This document shows positions 49,101 through 59,664 of a stretch of DNA of 64,000 nt, one piece after another. The first letter of the stretch is position 1. Each line of letters opens with the position of its first letter. Location of the stretch: positions 52,968-116,967 of the forward strand of contig MU626309.1 in assembly GCA_025603075.1 (NCBI GenBank). The letters are read 5' to 3'. The notes under the pieces were generated by a model that did no database searches, was not told the DNA's origin, and worked only from the letters and a program-made list of their open reading frames with translations. Source of the DNA: Neoconidiobolus thromboides FSU 785. Taxonomy: Eukaryota; Entomophthoromycota; Entomophthoromycetes; Entomophthorales; Neoconidiobolaceae. The translations under genes and the position numbers were made by a program.

Positions 49101-49612
49101 ATGCTGATTTGGGTACACATGCTTTCCAATACGTTAAACCCGATTTTGTAGAAAAAGCAAACCAAGGCTTTGATATTGTAGTTGGTGGTGTTGGATTTGG
49201 TTCTGGATCTTCAAGAGAAGAAGCACCAAGAGCATTAAAAGGAGCTGGTATTAAAGCAGTGATAGCTAAATCATTTGCTTTTATTTATTCTAGAAACCAA
49301 CCTAATATGGCTTTATTGGGTATTACTTTACCCGATGAAAAGTTTTATGAATTAGTATCCGAAGGTAGTGAAATTGCTATTGATGTTACTAAACGTACTA
49401 TCTACGTTGGTGACCATCAATTTAAATTTCAATTATCAACGATGGAAGAAAATCTTATGGCCGGTGGTGGTGTGTCCGAAATGTATTCCAAGTTTGGTAG
49501 TAAATTGTTTAGGGTTGCTATGGGAGAAGAAAACCCAAAGAAACATAACAAAACTAAGAGTAAAACTAAGGAATGCCCTTCAGCAGCTGATAACGAGGTC
49601 TTAGCTTGGTAG
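46199..49612 (+). CDS. Fusion: 3-isopropylmalate dehydrogenase + isopropylmalate-isomerase-type aconitase (large and small domains)
   Basis: Exons 46199-46367, 46425-46751 and 46809-49612; 1099 residues. Residues 1-380 are a complete 3-isopropylmalate dehydrogenase (Leu2): [40 protein letters not shown] (catalytic Tyr), [14 protein letters not shown] (Lys), [16 protein letters not shown] (Asp), [17 protein letters not shown]. After a short linker, about 400-880 is an aconitase-type large domain: [18 protein letters not shown] plus the three 4Fe-4S cysteines at about 712 (GACTTAEED) and 776/779 (GCSYC). About 900-1075 is the swivel domain ([33 protein letters not shown]). These are steps 2 and 3 of leucine synthesis. 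Fungi normally encode separate Leu1 and Leu2. The aconitase part is unlike canonical fungal Leu1 and nearer the archaeal/HACN-like type, so its substrate is inferred from the fusion. No presequence is seen. Confidence 0.93.
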
Positions 49613-49838
49613 TTTTGGAGAATCATAATTGTTATATAATTTAAATTTCTATTTTGTAGTTTTCATATTAGTCAAAGGAATTCACTGCTTTAAAAGCATT
49701 TGTTGAAATAATAAATTAGCTTTTTTATTTATAATATTATTTGGTATTTCATATTATTATCAGAATTAAATAATTATACAATAGTATAAAATTATAGTGT
49801 ATACATTCCAGTTGTAAAGTAGTTTGTTTAACAACATA

Positions 49839-49926
49839 GTAATGTCTTTTTGGTTTCATTACTTTTCCATCTTTTAAGCACTATTTGAGCGGAAAAATTG
49901 TTAGTAAAATCCTTAAATATATCCCC
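49839..49926 (+). mobile_element. MITE-like short repeat, copy 21
   Basis: TTTTTGGTTTCATTACTTTT, GCACTATTTGAGCGGAAAAA, end TATCCCC followed by ATAT. The left end is mutated. Confidence 0.8.
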
Positions 49927-49934
49927 ATATATAT

Positions 49935-50031
49935 GACTGTATTTTTTTGTTTAAGAATTTTATTAATAATTTTCTACTTAAATAGTACTTTAAAAAAATG
50001 GAAAAAGTAATGAAACTAAAAAAACACCCTC
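49935..50031 (-). mobile_element. MITE-like short repeat, copy 22
   Basis: Reverse copy; AATGGAAAAAGTAATGAAAC intact, end ACACCCTC followed by ATATAG. Left end GACTGT. Confidence 0.75.
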
Positions 50032-50618
50032 ATATAGTAAGAGTTAGAATTAAAGCAAGGTTTAATTCCTAATTACTTAAAACGAGTTGGTCAGCTTCTG
50101 TTCACCTACTACCCACTTACTGTCTAAATTGATTCTTTATCAAAATAAATAAATCTTTGCAAAATGATCTTTATTATTTTGACTACCACTTGCTCATCTT
50201 CTACTTTTCTATATATTTGAAACATTTTTATTATTTAAAATGATAGCCTTCTTTATTTATAAAGCATTATTATACTTTCTAACATGAAAAAAAGTTATTT
50301 AATTAACATCAATATATTGGTATTTAAACTAAGTTAAATTAAATAGATTAATCCATTTTTGTTAAATTGATTTGAAAAATTAAATATTATACTTCTAAAA
50401 TTTATATTATAACAAATGTTCATACTTTAAGCAAATTTTTCAAATTCTTCATCTTTTTTTATTAAACCCATCTTATACTTGATAGCATATTGACTTAAAA
50501 ATAAATATTTGCATGCTATTAAACTATTTCTATATTGTATTAAGATATTTACTTTTGAATTTGGTGTTTAGAGCCTGTAGTTAATATTTTATTTTTGGTC
50601 TCCTAACTAATTAGGAAA

Positions 50619-50690
50619 GCCGATGTGGCCCAGTGGTAAGGCGTCGCTCTCGTAAAGCGAAGATCCCAGGTTCAAACCCTGGTATCGGCA
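50619..50690 (+). tRNA. tRNA-Thr (CGT)
   Basis: 72 nt, no intron, 3' CCA not encoded. Acceptor GCCGATG pairs with TATCGGC (one G-U). D arm in TGGCCCAGTGGTAAGG. Anticodon stem TCGCT/AGCGA with loop CTCGTAA gives anticodon CGT. T arm CCAGGTTCAAACCCTGG is perfect and supplies the B box (GGTTCAAACC). Discriminator A. Confidence 0.96.
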
Positions 50691-51170
50691 TTTTGGGTAG
50701 TCTTTTATTGTTAGTGTAATTTAAATTTTTTTAACTAAAAAATATATCCCCACATATTGACAAATTAATTTAAAGTTAAGTTGAAGGACTATAATAAAAG
50801 TGTAAGCTTATCATGATATAAATAATTAAATATCTGGAATTCCTATTATAAAAACGCTTTTGATTAGAAGTAAACAAATAAATTGTTTTTGCATAAAGTA
50901 ATTAGCTTTCTAAAATGTAAGTTATTCGAAAAATAATTCATGGAGTAATAAAAAGTTTCATTATGTGAGACGCTACCTTCTAATACTCATGTTTTTGGTT
51001 TTCTGATGTTATTAATGATCAATTTATTTTAGTAAAATATCAAAACTTCTACATAACATCAACCATTTTAAAAATAAATATTAACTTATGAAAATCAGCA
51101 TATTTATATAAAATATTTTTCAAGATAAAATAGTGCAATATTTTTACTTTTATTGCGCTTGAAGAAAAGC
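50691..51170. other. Intergenic with a repeat-end fragment
   Basis: Directly after the tRNA is an end fragment of the short repeat (about 50728-50751, ATATCCCCACAT). Nothing else recognised. Confidence 0.5.
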
Positions 51171-52645
51171 TTATTTTTCCTTTTTCTTCGCCCTCTCAAG
51201 CTTTAGATATCTCATATTACATGACTGAGGTGTCCTTGTACCCAATTCAAGTGATATTTTGGCCCAATTTTTACTATGCTTAACAACTAATTCTTCCAAC
51301 TTAACGATCTCTTCGGTATCCCAATTTCCAATCTTTAAGTTTGGAAGGTGAATCTCATACCACTTTTTTTGACATGCATAAGGTGTTCTAGTAACAAGTA
51401 TCTGAGAAATAATTGGCCATTTCTTTTTATATCTTTTAGCATATTCGATTAATAAATCAACTTCCTTTTGCTCCCATTGCCCATAATTAAACTCTGGATT
51501 GATTTGAAGCCATCTAGTATAACAATTTATTGGTGAACGTTTATGATCCTCTAAATCTTTAGAAACTTTAATCCAATTCCTCAACCCATGCTTATTTATC
51601 GAATTAAGAAGCAAATCATCTTCTTTTTGAGTCCAGTTGTTTATATTCTTTTTATCTTTCATTATGTATCGATACCTAGAAATTAGCTGGAGATAAGTTT
51701 TAGCTGAGCCAAGCTCCTTTGCCAAAAAACTCCAATTGCCAGTACCATGCTTCTCAACTAATTCAATTAGTTTTTCGGTCTCTTTTTCTGTCCATCTCTT
51801 TTTCTTGGATAAATCAGTACCATGTTTTAAATATAAGTAGTTAGTTTTGCATTGAAGTACAGACCTAGTTTTGACATGTTCGGCCACCTTTTGCCATCCA
51901 TTTCCATATAACTCTATACCTTTAAATAGTCTATCAATCTCTTCTTTTGACCAGAGCCCTTTATTTGATACTAATCGTTCATGGTGGTTTTTTAATAAAT
52001 AGGGCCTTTTGTGCGGGAAATCAAATTCTGATACCAATACAAAGTCACCATATTTTTTATAACTGGCTAAAAGTTTAGCATCATCCTCTGCTGTCCAAGA
52101 TTCATAACCAAATTCTAGATTTTTATACTCCTTCTTCTTGGGTTCTTTAAATTCCCCTTTCACAGCTAAATATTAGCGATGAAAAATAAATAATATATAA
52201 TCTTACTTTCGCGCTCATATTTTCGTATATGGTAAAGAACCGTTCTGTAATTCAGCCCAGGGATAGCATCCCCTATTTCTTTATAAGATATCCCTTTTTT
52301 GTTTTTTAAATCAACAATAAATTTCCACAACTCTTCGTAAGTAAAATTTTTTATATCAATCTTCTCCAGATTAAATTTTGGGACATCTGTTCCGTCTACG
52401 CCTCCTTTTGCATCTATTTTGCTTATATCTATCTCGCTTATTCCTTCTTCATTTTTCTCTATTTCATTTCTACTTTCTTTTCCACTAATCGTTTTTATGT
52501 CTGGTAATATTGTATGTGTATGAAATTCACTAACTTTATTTAATTTCAACGATGTATAGCATATTGAAATAACATTTTTTGAACTGTAATTCGAAATGCT
52601 TCCATTGAAAAACGACCTATTAATTATTTTCCTATAAAAATTCAT
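51171..52645 (-). CDS. Multi-repeat Myb/SANT protein
   Basis: Exons 52645-52207 and 52165-51171, 477 residues. The C-terminal two thirds carry about six Myb-type repeats, each about 50 residues with spaced Trp: SWTAEDDAKLLASYKKYGDF, LWSKEEIDRLFKGIELYGNG, RWTEKETEKLIELVEKHGTG, NWTQKEDDLLLNSINKHGLR, QWEQKEVDLLIEYAKRYKKK and NWDTEEIVKLEELVVKHSKN. The arrangement resembles Bas1 or SNAPC4-type DNA binders. Before the repeats is a helix-turn-helix-like stretch (GISYKEIGDAIPGLNYRTV). The first 25 residues (MNFYRKIINRSFFNGSISNY) lack acids and carry Arg/Lys and Ser, like a mitochondrial presequence, which is surprising for a Myb protein. DNA binding is a safe guess; target and compartment are open. 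Confidence 0.85.
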
Positions 52646-53126
52646 TTTTCATAAATCATATATACTGTTTAACTATTTGAGGTTATCATTAACTATTTAC
52701 TTTATTTCTTATAATTATCTTACTTTCTACTTAATTATTTTGAAAGAATAAATTATAAAAATAACAGTTTTATTTAAAGGACTTTTTAAAAACGAATCGC
52801 TTTTTTTGGAAATAAAGTGCCGGCCCAAAATAGTCAACTCATAAAAGTTTCTTTGTAAAATGATTTAAAAACTATTTAACATCAATTTAAAAAATTGGAT
52901 CAAAAATACCTATGGGATTGTCTTATACAATCATTAACGAAAGACTATACTATATTACTTTTTATTTTTACTTTTAATTTTTTGATTTTTAATATATAAA
53001 TATTTTATTTTATTTAATTCAAAAAAAAACTGTTAATTTAAAAGTTTTATTTATAATTATGCTAAATAAAAAATTGAAGATATTAATAAAAAATGTTTTC
53101 GCTGTAGTTTAATCAGCTATATATAT

Positions 53127-53224
53127 GGGGATGTATTTATGTGTTTAAGAGTTTTACTAATAATTTTTCCACTCAAATAGCGCTTAAAAGATGGAAAAGT
53201 AATGAAGCCAAAAAAAACACCCCC
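53127..53224 (-). mobile_element. MITE-like short repeat, copy 23
   Basis: GGGGATGTATTTATGTG start, CACCCCC end, core CCACTCAAATAGCGCTT intact, flanked by ATAT on both sides. Confidence 0.88.
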
Positions 53225-53328
53225 ATATCCCAAATTGAAACTATACTAACAATTGCAAAACAGAATTTTAAACTATAACTTTTATATTAAATTTTTAATA
53301 TAAAGTTTCTAAAAAAAATATTATTACA

Positions 53329-53362
53329 AATATAAATATAAATATAAATATAAATATAAATA
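53329..53362. repeat. Microsatellite (AAATAT)n
   Basis: About six tandem AAATAT units. Confidence 0.9.
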
Positions 53363-53570
53363 TCTTATTTTGATATAATTACTAATCATTACTAAATAGT
53401 AATTTTTGTATATAGTTTAATATAAAAATTACCTTAATCATTTCATATAAAGCACTATAAAACTTAATAACTTTATTAAAGGTATAATATCAGAAAAAAA
53501 ATCCAATTAAAAAGATTTAAGCTATTATGTTAAAAACTTTATTTTATATTTTAATTAAGTGGCTGTATAT

Positions 53571-53807
53571 ATGGAACACAACAACAGTTATAATTTGTTA
53601 TTGCAATTGCTAAATATAGATATCAAAATAAGAAAACAATGTTTTTTACAATTAGGTGGTAGAAATTCTTATAGCGGATTGAAACGAGGAACTCTGAATT
53701 GGCTGTACCACATAAATCACGGTCAAGTTGATTACAAATCTGTAATTAGTTTTGTAAACAAATTAGATGACTACTATGCTATAATTAATCTGAGAGCTGG
53801 AAAGTGA
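53571..53807 (+). CDS. Small hypothetical ORF (78 codons)
   Basis: Opens at an ATG (MEHNNSYNLLLQLLNIDIKI) and ends NLRAGK, with mixed, protein-like composition in a region where other frames are short. An acceptor-like TTAAG just upstream leaves open that it is the last exon of a longer or decayed gene. No homology recognised; may be chance. Confidence 0.25.
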   Translation: MEHNNSYNLLLQLLNIDIKIRKQCFLQLGGRNSYSGLKRGTLNWLYHINHGQVDYKSVISFVNKLDDYYAIINLRAGK

Positions 53808-54768
53808 TGTCACAAAAGTAGAATATTTATAAATAATTTTATAAAACTATTATCATACTAATCATATCAAAAGATGTCTAATATAAGAAATATTGTCGTT
53901 ATTAATATATTCATAAAAAGTACTATTTTAGATAATGATGCTTTATACATGTTTTTCAAGCTATTAAGCTGATTCAAGATATTGATGCAACTATTTATTT
54001 TTGTTACTTAGAAAGTTATAAAAATTTAAAATGTATTTAGTTAATTCACTTTTCGAATTAATTATAAAGCATATTTTAAAACAATAGTATAAAACCATCT
54101 ACTAATTTATTAAAAGCTTTTAAAGTATTTTGATAAATTAAAATAAACTTTTTAGGATAATTGAAATGCATATTTTTTAGTTTTCTGGATTTGTTTTTAT
54201 TTAACAGCAGCTAAAAATTAACTTTATTATCAAAAAATATTTAGCATTTTATAAATAATCTATTGTATTGTTTATTTTTAATTATAAATATTGTTTTTAA
54301 TGATTTATTACTATTTTGTTCATTTTTTTAATGATTATTAATAAAAAAGCTTATAGGACATTAAATAATATAATTCAGCTTAAATAAAATAGTTTTTAAG
54401 TTTGATTTTTAATTTTATTTGAAATTGCTAATAAGTTTCAATAGTAATAGATAAAAATGTTAATTAATTTTCCATTTATAATAACTATAAAATATTATTT
54501 TACCAGCTTTATAATTAACTCTAATTTATATAATAAATTTAATTAATTTTAAATAGTTTTACTACTAAAAGTTATTATATTTTTAAATTTAAGTATAATT
54601 AATTTGAGGTGTTTTATTTAAATTTGATATAAGGATTTCTATGACTTGATTATAAAGATGTTATTTTTATACTTTGATGTCTGTATTTAGCAACTATAAT
54701 AAAAAATAACTACTATTATATTATACGTATAAATACTAAGTTGAAATATAATTTTTTTAAATATAATA

Positions 54769-54799
54769 GTGAAATTCTTAAACGAAAAAATACATCCCC
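54769..54799 (+). repeat. MITE-like short repeat, right-half fragment
   Basis: GTGAAATTCTTAAACG then ACATCCCC. The left half is absent. Confidence 0.65.
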
Positions 54800-54828
54800 A
54801 TGTTAAGAAATAATTAATAAAAAACTTT

Positions 54829-54898
54829 AAGCTAACAATTTTTCCACTCAAATAGCGCTTAAAAAATGAAAAAGTAGTGGAATCAAAAAAATATCACC
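54829..54898 (-). repeat. MITE-like short repeat, half copy
   Basis: Reverse: GCTAACAATTTTTCCACTC, AATAGCGCTTAAAAAATG, end ATATCACC. The end carrying the GTGTTTAAG block is missing. Abuts copy 25 through ATAT. Confidence 0.7.
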
Positions 54899-54902
54899 AT
54901 AT

Positions 54903-55002
54903 GGGGATGTATGTTTGTGTCTAAAAATTTTACTAACAAATTTTCCGCTTAAATAGCGCTTAAAAAATGGAAAAAATAATGAAGTCAAAAAAAAACACTC
55001 CC
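54903..55002 (-). mobile_element. MITE-like short repeat, copy 25
   Basis: Reverse; GGGGATGTATGTTTGTG start, ACTCCC end, core CCGCTTAAATAGCGCTT. Confidence 0.85.
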
Positions 55003-55190
55003 ATGTGGTACATTTTAATAAAACTGCTAAGTTTTATAATATTTTATAAGTTTTGTAGTAACATTATTTATTTTTTATAATTTATAGATTGTTATATGCT
55101 ATTTTTATTGATTTAAGTTTATTTTATTTATGTAAATTAAGATTTTTTGATTTACATTCAGTTAATTAAATAAAAACTGCTCTTAACTCC

Positions 55191-55340
55191 AATTATTTAA
55201 TTTGAATTAATACTTAGGAGTGTATTTTTTTCGACTTCATTACTTTTTCTATTTTTCCACTTAAATAGCGCTTAAAAATGGAAAAAGTAATGAAGTTGAA
55301 AAAAATACACTCCTAAGTATTAATTCAAATTAAATAAATT
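55191..55340. repeat. Long fold-back built from the short repeat
   Basis: Arms 55191-55249 and 55281-55340 are inverted copies with one substitution (CGAC versus CAAC) and one single-base indel. The loop is about 31 bases. Each arm holds the short-repeat end block (TTCATTACTTTTTC) and extends about 28 bases outward into unique AT-rich sequence (TTGAATTAATACTTAGGAG). Confidence 0.95.
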
Positions 55341-55608
55341 TTAAATATTTGCAAAATAAAAAACGAAACCATTATCTTTTATAAGAAATAATTCAAAAAT
55401 TTAATTATGCAATAGCTACTAAAAGAAATATATAATTATTGTTATTATAAAAGTATTTTTAGTTATGAGTATTAGATATAAGATTTGATATTTAATGAAA
55501 ACAAATAAATAAATAAATAAATAATGTTAGTAGTAAATTGTATAAAAAGCCATTAAAAAATAATATAACTAAAAGATAATAAAATTATTAAATAAAATAT
55601 TATAACAT

Positions 55609-55705
55609 GGGGATATTTTTTTGACTTGATTACTTTTTCCATCTTTAAGCGCTGTTTGAGTGGAAATTTTTTTAGTAAAATTCTTAAATACAAAAACACA
55701 TCCCC
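55609..55705 (+). mobile_element. MITE-like short repeat, copy 27
   Basis: GGGGATAT start, ACATCCCC end plus ATATAG; AGCGCTGTTTGAGTGG core. Confidence 0.85.
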
Positions 55706-56645
55706 ATATAGTTAATTCTTTATATTTTTTATATTCTATAACTTAGTAAATCAACTTATTTAGTATTACTTAATGTTAATTAGTGTTTATCAATTTATTA
55801 ATATCAATAAGTCTATTTTATATTTTTTAATTTTATAGACTATAAATATTTATTTTAAAAAGTATTATAATAAAAACGATATTTCTAAATAAAAGTTTTA
55901 AAAACATATTAGTAAAATATAACAAAGTCAATTAAAAACACTATAATAAAAACAAATATAAATATGCCATTTTCTTTATTTTATATTATAAAACATAATT
56001 TTAATTATTAATGTTAATTTTTATACTAAATTGACTGCATTTGTGATTAAGAAAAGCTACTATTTATTAAGAAAACTTATAGTAAAAGCTTATTTTCAAG
56101 TCATTATATAACATATAATGCTGTTTTTAAATTTGTTATATTAAGTTAACAAATATATTTGATATTAGCCTAAAGATAATTAAAAAGATCTATTATTTTA
56201 AAACTAAAGCATGGTTAAATCCATTTTTCACTTTTTGATTAAATTTATTTAGTTTAAATCAGTACTTTATTTCTAAAAAAGGAATTTATTTTTTAGAAAA
56301 GCTTTAAACTATTTTAATGTAAAATCAATCATACTAAGAGATTGAGCAAATGCTTTTTTAATCATTACTTCTAGTAAAATCCTTTAATATCATCACTTAA
56401 ATAAGAGCATTTGAGCTTAATATCAGTTTGACTTATAATATAAATTTCATTATACTAAAGTAAGGTTGGAGAGCCTAAATATATCAATTTTAATACTTAT
56501 TTCTACACCTATTTGTATCTTTTAGGTTTTCAAAATACAAAAATTCAATTTTAAAGCTTTATTGAGTTTTGCAATTTTCTATCATAGCTTTATTTTTCTA
56601 TAAATCAACAAATATTTTAAATTTTAAGGAACAAAATAAATAAAC

Positions 56646-58587
56646 ATGGATCAGTCTAGAAGAGGGAAACGTAACATAGAAGAGCTACAGACATTTCCAG
56701 ATAATGTCGCCTTGATTAATATGACATCTGAGTTGACTCATTTGTTAAAGAATTCTTCACAAACTACTCCTTTAGATTTTCCACAAAGCGAAGAACTTAA
56801 CAAGATTAGTGATTTATTAAGTGAGACAGAATACAAAGTCGATGTTTTTGATATAGCTTTAACTTCGCTTTTAAAAAACTATGATGATGTATTGATAAGA
56901 CTACAAAATAGAAGCTCTCATCAAAGATATAAGAATAATTCTTCACGTCAAGCTCAAAGTGCTACTAATTCACCTAATCTTGGTGCTACTGGCTCTACAA
57001 GTTCAAGATTCTCTTCATATACACCTGTGCATGCTAGCTCAAATTCTGCTATTCGTAAAGCTTCGCTTACTAAGATGCCTATAAAAAAAGGTAATATTAT
57101 AATTATTTTATTTTATTTTATTTTATTGTTTACAACAGAAACCGTCGATGAAGCTATTGACAGTAGGTAAAACAATTAATATGCTTCACATAATTTTTTT
57201 TAAAATTAATTTAGAAAAGGATCAACACCTAATTTATATAATTCTGATAAAAGGCCAGTTAGTAAGTTTTTTTTCTTAATAACGATTCACAAATTAAACT
57301 TGAAAAGTAAATCGAAGGAGAACAGCAGAATCAATTAAAGCAAATCCTTTAACTAAGACGCCTGAAACTCCAACTAAAGAAAATGTTTTAGCTAAACCTG
57401 TAATCATTTTATTAAATATATAAAATAGTAATAATAATATCATATTAGACAAACAATAGATTAGCATCCTTAAAAGACGAATCTTTTGAATCACCTTCAC
57501 CTTCTCTGGCTTCTCCTGTTCACACAAATACAATGTCATATGATCCAAATCATAGATCAAGTCTTTTAATTGCCTCAGAATCGGAACCAACCTATGCTCA
57601 TAATGCTACAGCATTTCAGGATTTTAGGCCAAAAATGGTAGTCAATAAGGATTTTAGCAAAGCTAAAGGAACATTTTCAGTACCAATCCAAACCTTTTTA
57701 AACTATGCCGAAGGCTATTTAAGACCTTTGACTGAAGGAGATTTAAAAATACTTGAACCAAAAGAAGTCGATCCTTCTCTTTATGAAATCCCAGAAAATG
57801 GTAAAAATTATAAAGAAGTATGGGAAGAGGAAGACAGAGATGCCAAGGCCTCTTCAAATGGTAAAGAGCCCGAATTTACCCCTGCGCCTGATCAACCTTA
57901 CTTTGATGATCCTTCTTTTTTTACACATAGACTGTACTCAGCCCTTTTACCTGTTGTGGGAGACCGAGATGATGCATCTTCAGAAGCTGGAAGTGAAAAC
58001 AGTGAAGAAATGAGTCCATCGGAAACTCATCAGGTAATATTAGAAAACAAACCAAATCCAACGATATTTGAAGATAGGTTAAAAGAAGAGCTTTGTCCAA
58101 TCGGATTATTAGACGCAGAAGCTAAACCAGAACCTGAATATGATGAAATAACGTTAGAGCTGATAAAACTACAGACTCAACTTAGGGATTTAAACAAATA
58201 TAATAATGCCAAAAAAATGAAATTGAAAAAAATTGCAGAAGAACATTTGGCTTATCAAGAGTATACCAAAGCAATGGATACCTTGGATTCAAAACTGGAA
58301 CAAAGCTATGCAAAAAGACAGGTAAACTTCAATTTTTCGAATTGCTTTTTATTAATCTTTATCAGAGTGCAAATAAAAATCGTCGTAAGAAAAATAGTAC
58401 ACAACCAAAAGGATTACCAGAAGGAGCATCTCAAACCTTAGAGTTAAGAAACCGAGTCATAAGGAATATTGGTTGTTTTTTTGATCCTGAAAGACTTCTC
58501 CTTCCAACTAGTTCTATTTTTAAATCAATTCCTAGACCTGAGTCGTTAACTAATGACCTCTTTGAGGTTGAGGAAGTGTCTGAATAG
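56646..58587 (+). CDS. SAGA/ADA subunit Ada3 (Ngg1)
   Basis: Six exons: 56646-57090, 57139-57166, 57215-57261, 57308-57399, 57449-58321 and 58366-58587, giving 568 residues. The two middle exons are only 28 and 47 bp. The acceptor at 57447-57448 is chosen because the later AGs lead to stops. Signature sequence: YAEGYLRPLTEGDLKILEPK followed by YEIPENGKNYKEVWEEED, and a C-terminal block with an ELIKLQTQLRDLNKYN coiled coil and QTLELRNRVIRNIGCFF. The N-terminus is less conserved, with a Ser-rich linker. Ada3 links Gcn5 and Ada2 in the histone acetyltransferase module of SAGA and ADA, and is nuclear. The length is below yeast Ngg1 (about 700) but domain order is the same. Confidence 0.87.
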
Positions 58588-59257
58588 TTATAAATTATTT
58601 TAGTTGTTTGTTTTATTTCTGTTGTTTCTTATTTGCAAATTTCTTATACTCTTCATTTAACTTTATCTAGGAATTAAAAATATCGATATTCATACATGAT
58701 GATTATTATAACATGATTTGTATTAGGCTTTGAAGCTTAGTTATTTAAGTAAATCTGTTTTACTATTACTATAATTGACTATCAATTTAGTGTATTTTTT
58801 TTGAGTTCATGTATTCTTTTTTAATGAAATATTAGCTACTTCATTTAACTTTAAACTATATCAATTAAAATGATTAAATGTGATAAAAATCAATCAAATA
58901 GTAACATTAGAAATAGCAGATTATTATATAGCTTGAATGAAATATTAAAATGATACTACATATACAAACACTCTTTTAAAAGGTCTTTTATTCAATATAT
59001 CAGCTTAGTTGTATTTTAGCAACTATGGTTCATATGGTCTGACTAATATTGCGGCTATAATTTTGTCCCGATATTTAAAACCATATCTATTGTTTATAAA
59101 ATAAGCACCCTGTCTAATATAAATATATTAAATAAAGATATTAATGAATCAAAAGATAGTCCAATTTATAATAATCTAAATATTACTCTATTCTTTTACT
59201 TTTAAAATTTATTTCTAATTTTAAATACTCACTCTATTCATAAATTATATCTAAGAG
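58588..59257. other. Intergenic between Ada3 and tRNA-Glu
   Basis: 670 bp, AT-rich; no gene or repeat copy seen. Confidence 0.6.
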
Positions 59258-59329
59258 TCCTCATTGGTCCAGTGGTTAGGATCCCACGCTCTCACCGTGG
59301 TGGCCAGGGTTCGATTCCCTGATGGGGAG
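59258..59329 (+). tRNA. tRNA-Glu (CTC)
   Basis: 72 nt, intronless, no encoded CCA. Acceptor TCCTCAT pairs with ATGGGGA (one G-U). Anticodon stem CCACG/CGTGG with loop CTCTCAC gives anticodon CTC. T arm CAGGGTTCGATTCCCTG is perfect. The A box is AGTGGTTAGGA and the B box GGTTCGATTCC. Discriminator G. Confidence 0.96.
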
Positions 59330-59664
59330 GATTATTTTTATCCTTTTCTCTGAGCAGTTGTTCAGATTGTAACTTTTAATTATATTAAATTAAATAGTTA
59401 AGTAAGAACGTGTGACGTAACTGTACTTTTTTATTCATAAAATATTACATTTTTAGATGGTATTAAGCTATTTGTATTGCCCATAAGTGATTTTTATTAA
59501 CTAATCATTTCAAACATAGATATTGGTATATTTGTTAAATAAATTTGTATTAATAGTTTAATAATCAACAGTTCGAAAGTTGTTTTGTAAATAAATTTAT
59601 ATAAATACATGAAAAAATACATTTTAATTTAATAATATAAATAAGGTTAATATGACTATAGTAT
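59330..59664. other. Short intergenic region
   Basis: AT-rich 335 bp between tRNA-Glu and the 3' end of the monooxygenase; nothing recognised. Confidence 0.6.

Larger units (their letters stand above)
49613..50618. other. Intergenic with a facing pair of short repeats
   Basis: Copies at 49839-49926 (+) and 49935-50031 (-) lie head to head with their right and left ends 8 bp apart. The rest is AT-rich without genes. Confidence 0.65.
52646..56645. other. Four-kilobase gene-poor interval, rich in short repeats
   Basis: Extremely AT-rich. Contains short-repeat copies at 53127-53224, 54769-54799, 54829-54898, 54903-55002, the fold-back 55191-55340, and 55609-55705. It also has an AAATAT microsatellite (53329-53362) and one small possible ORF (53571-53807). 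No recognisable gene otherwise. Confidence 0.65.
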
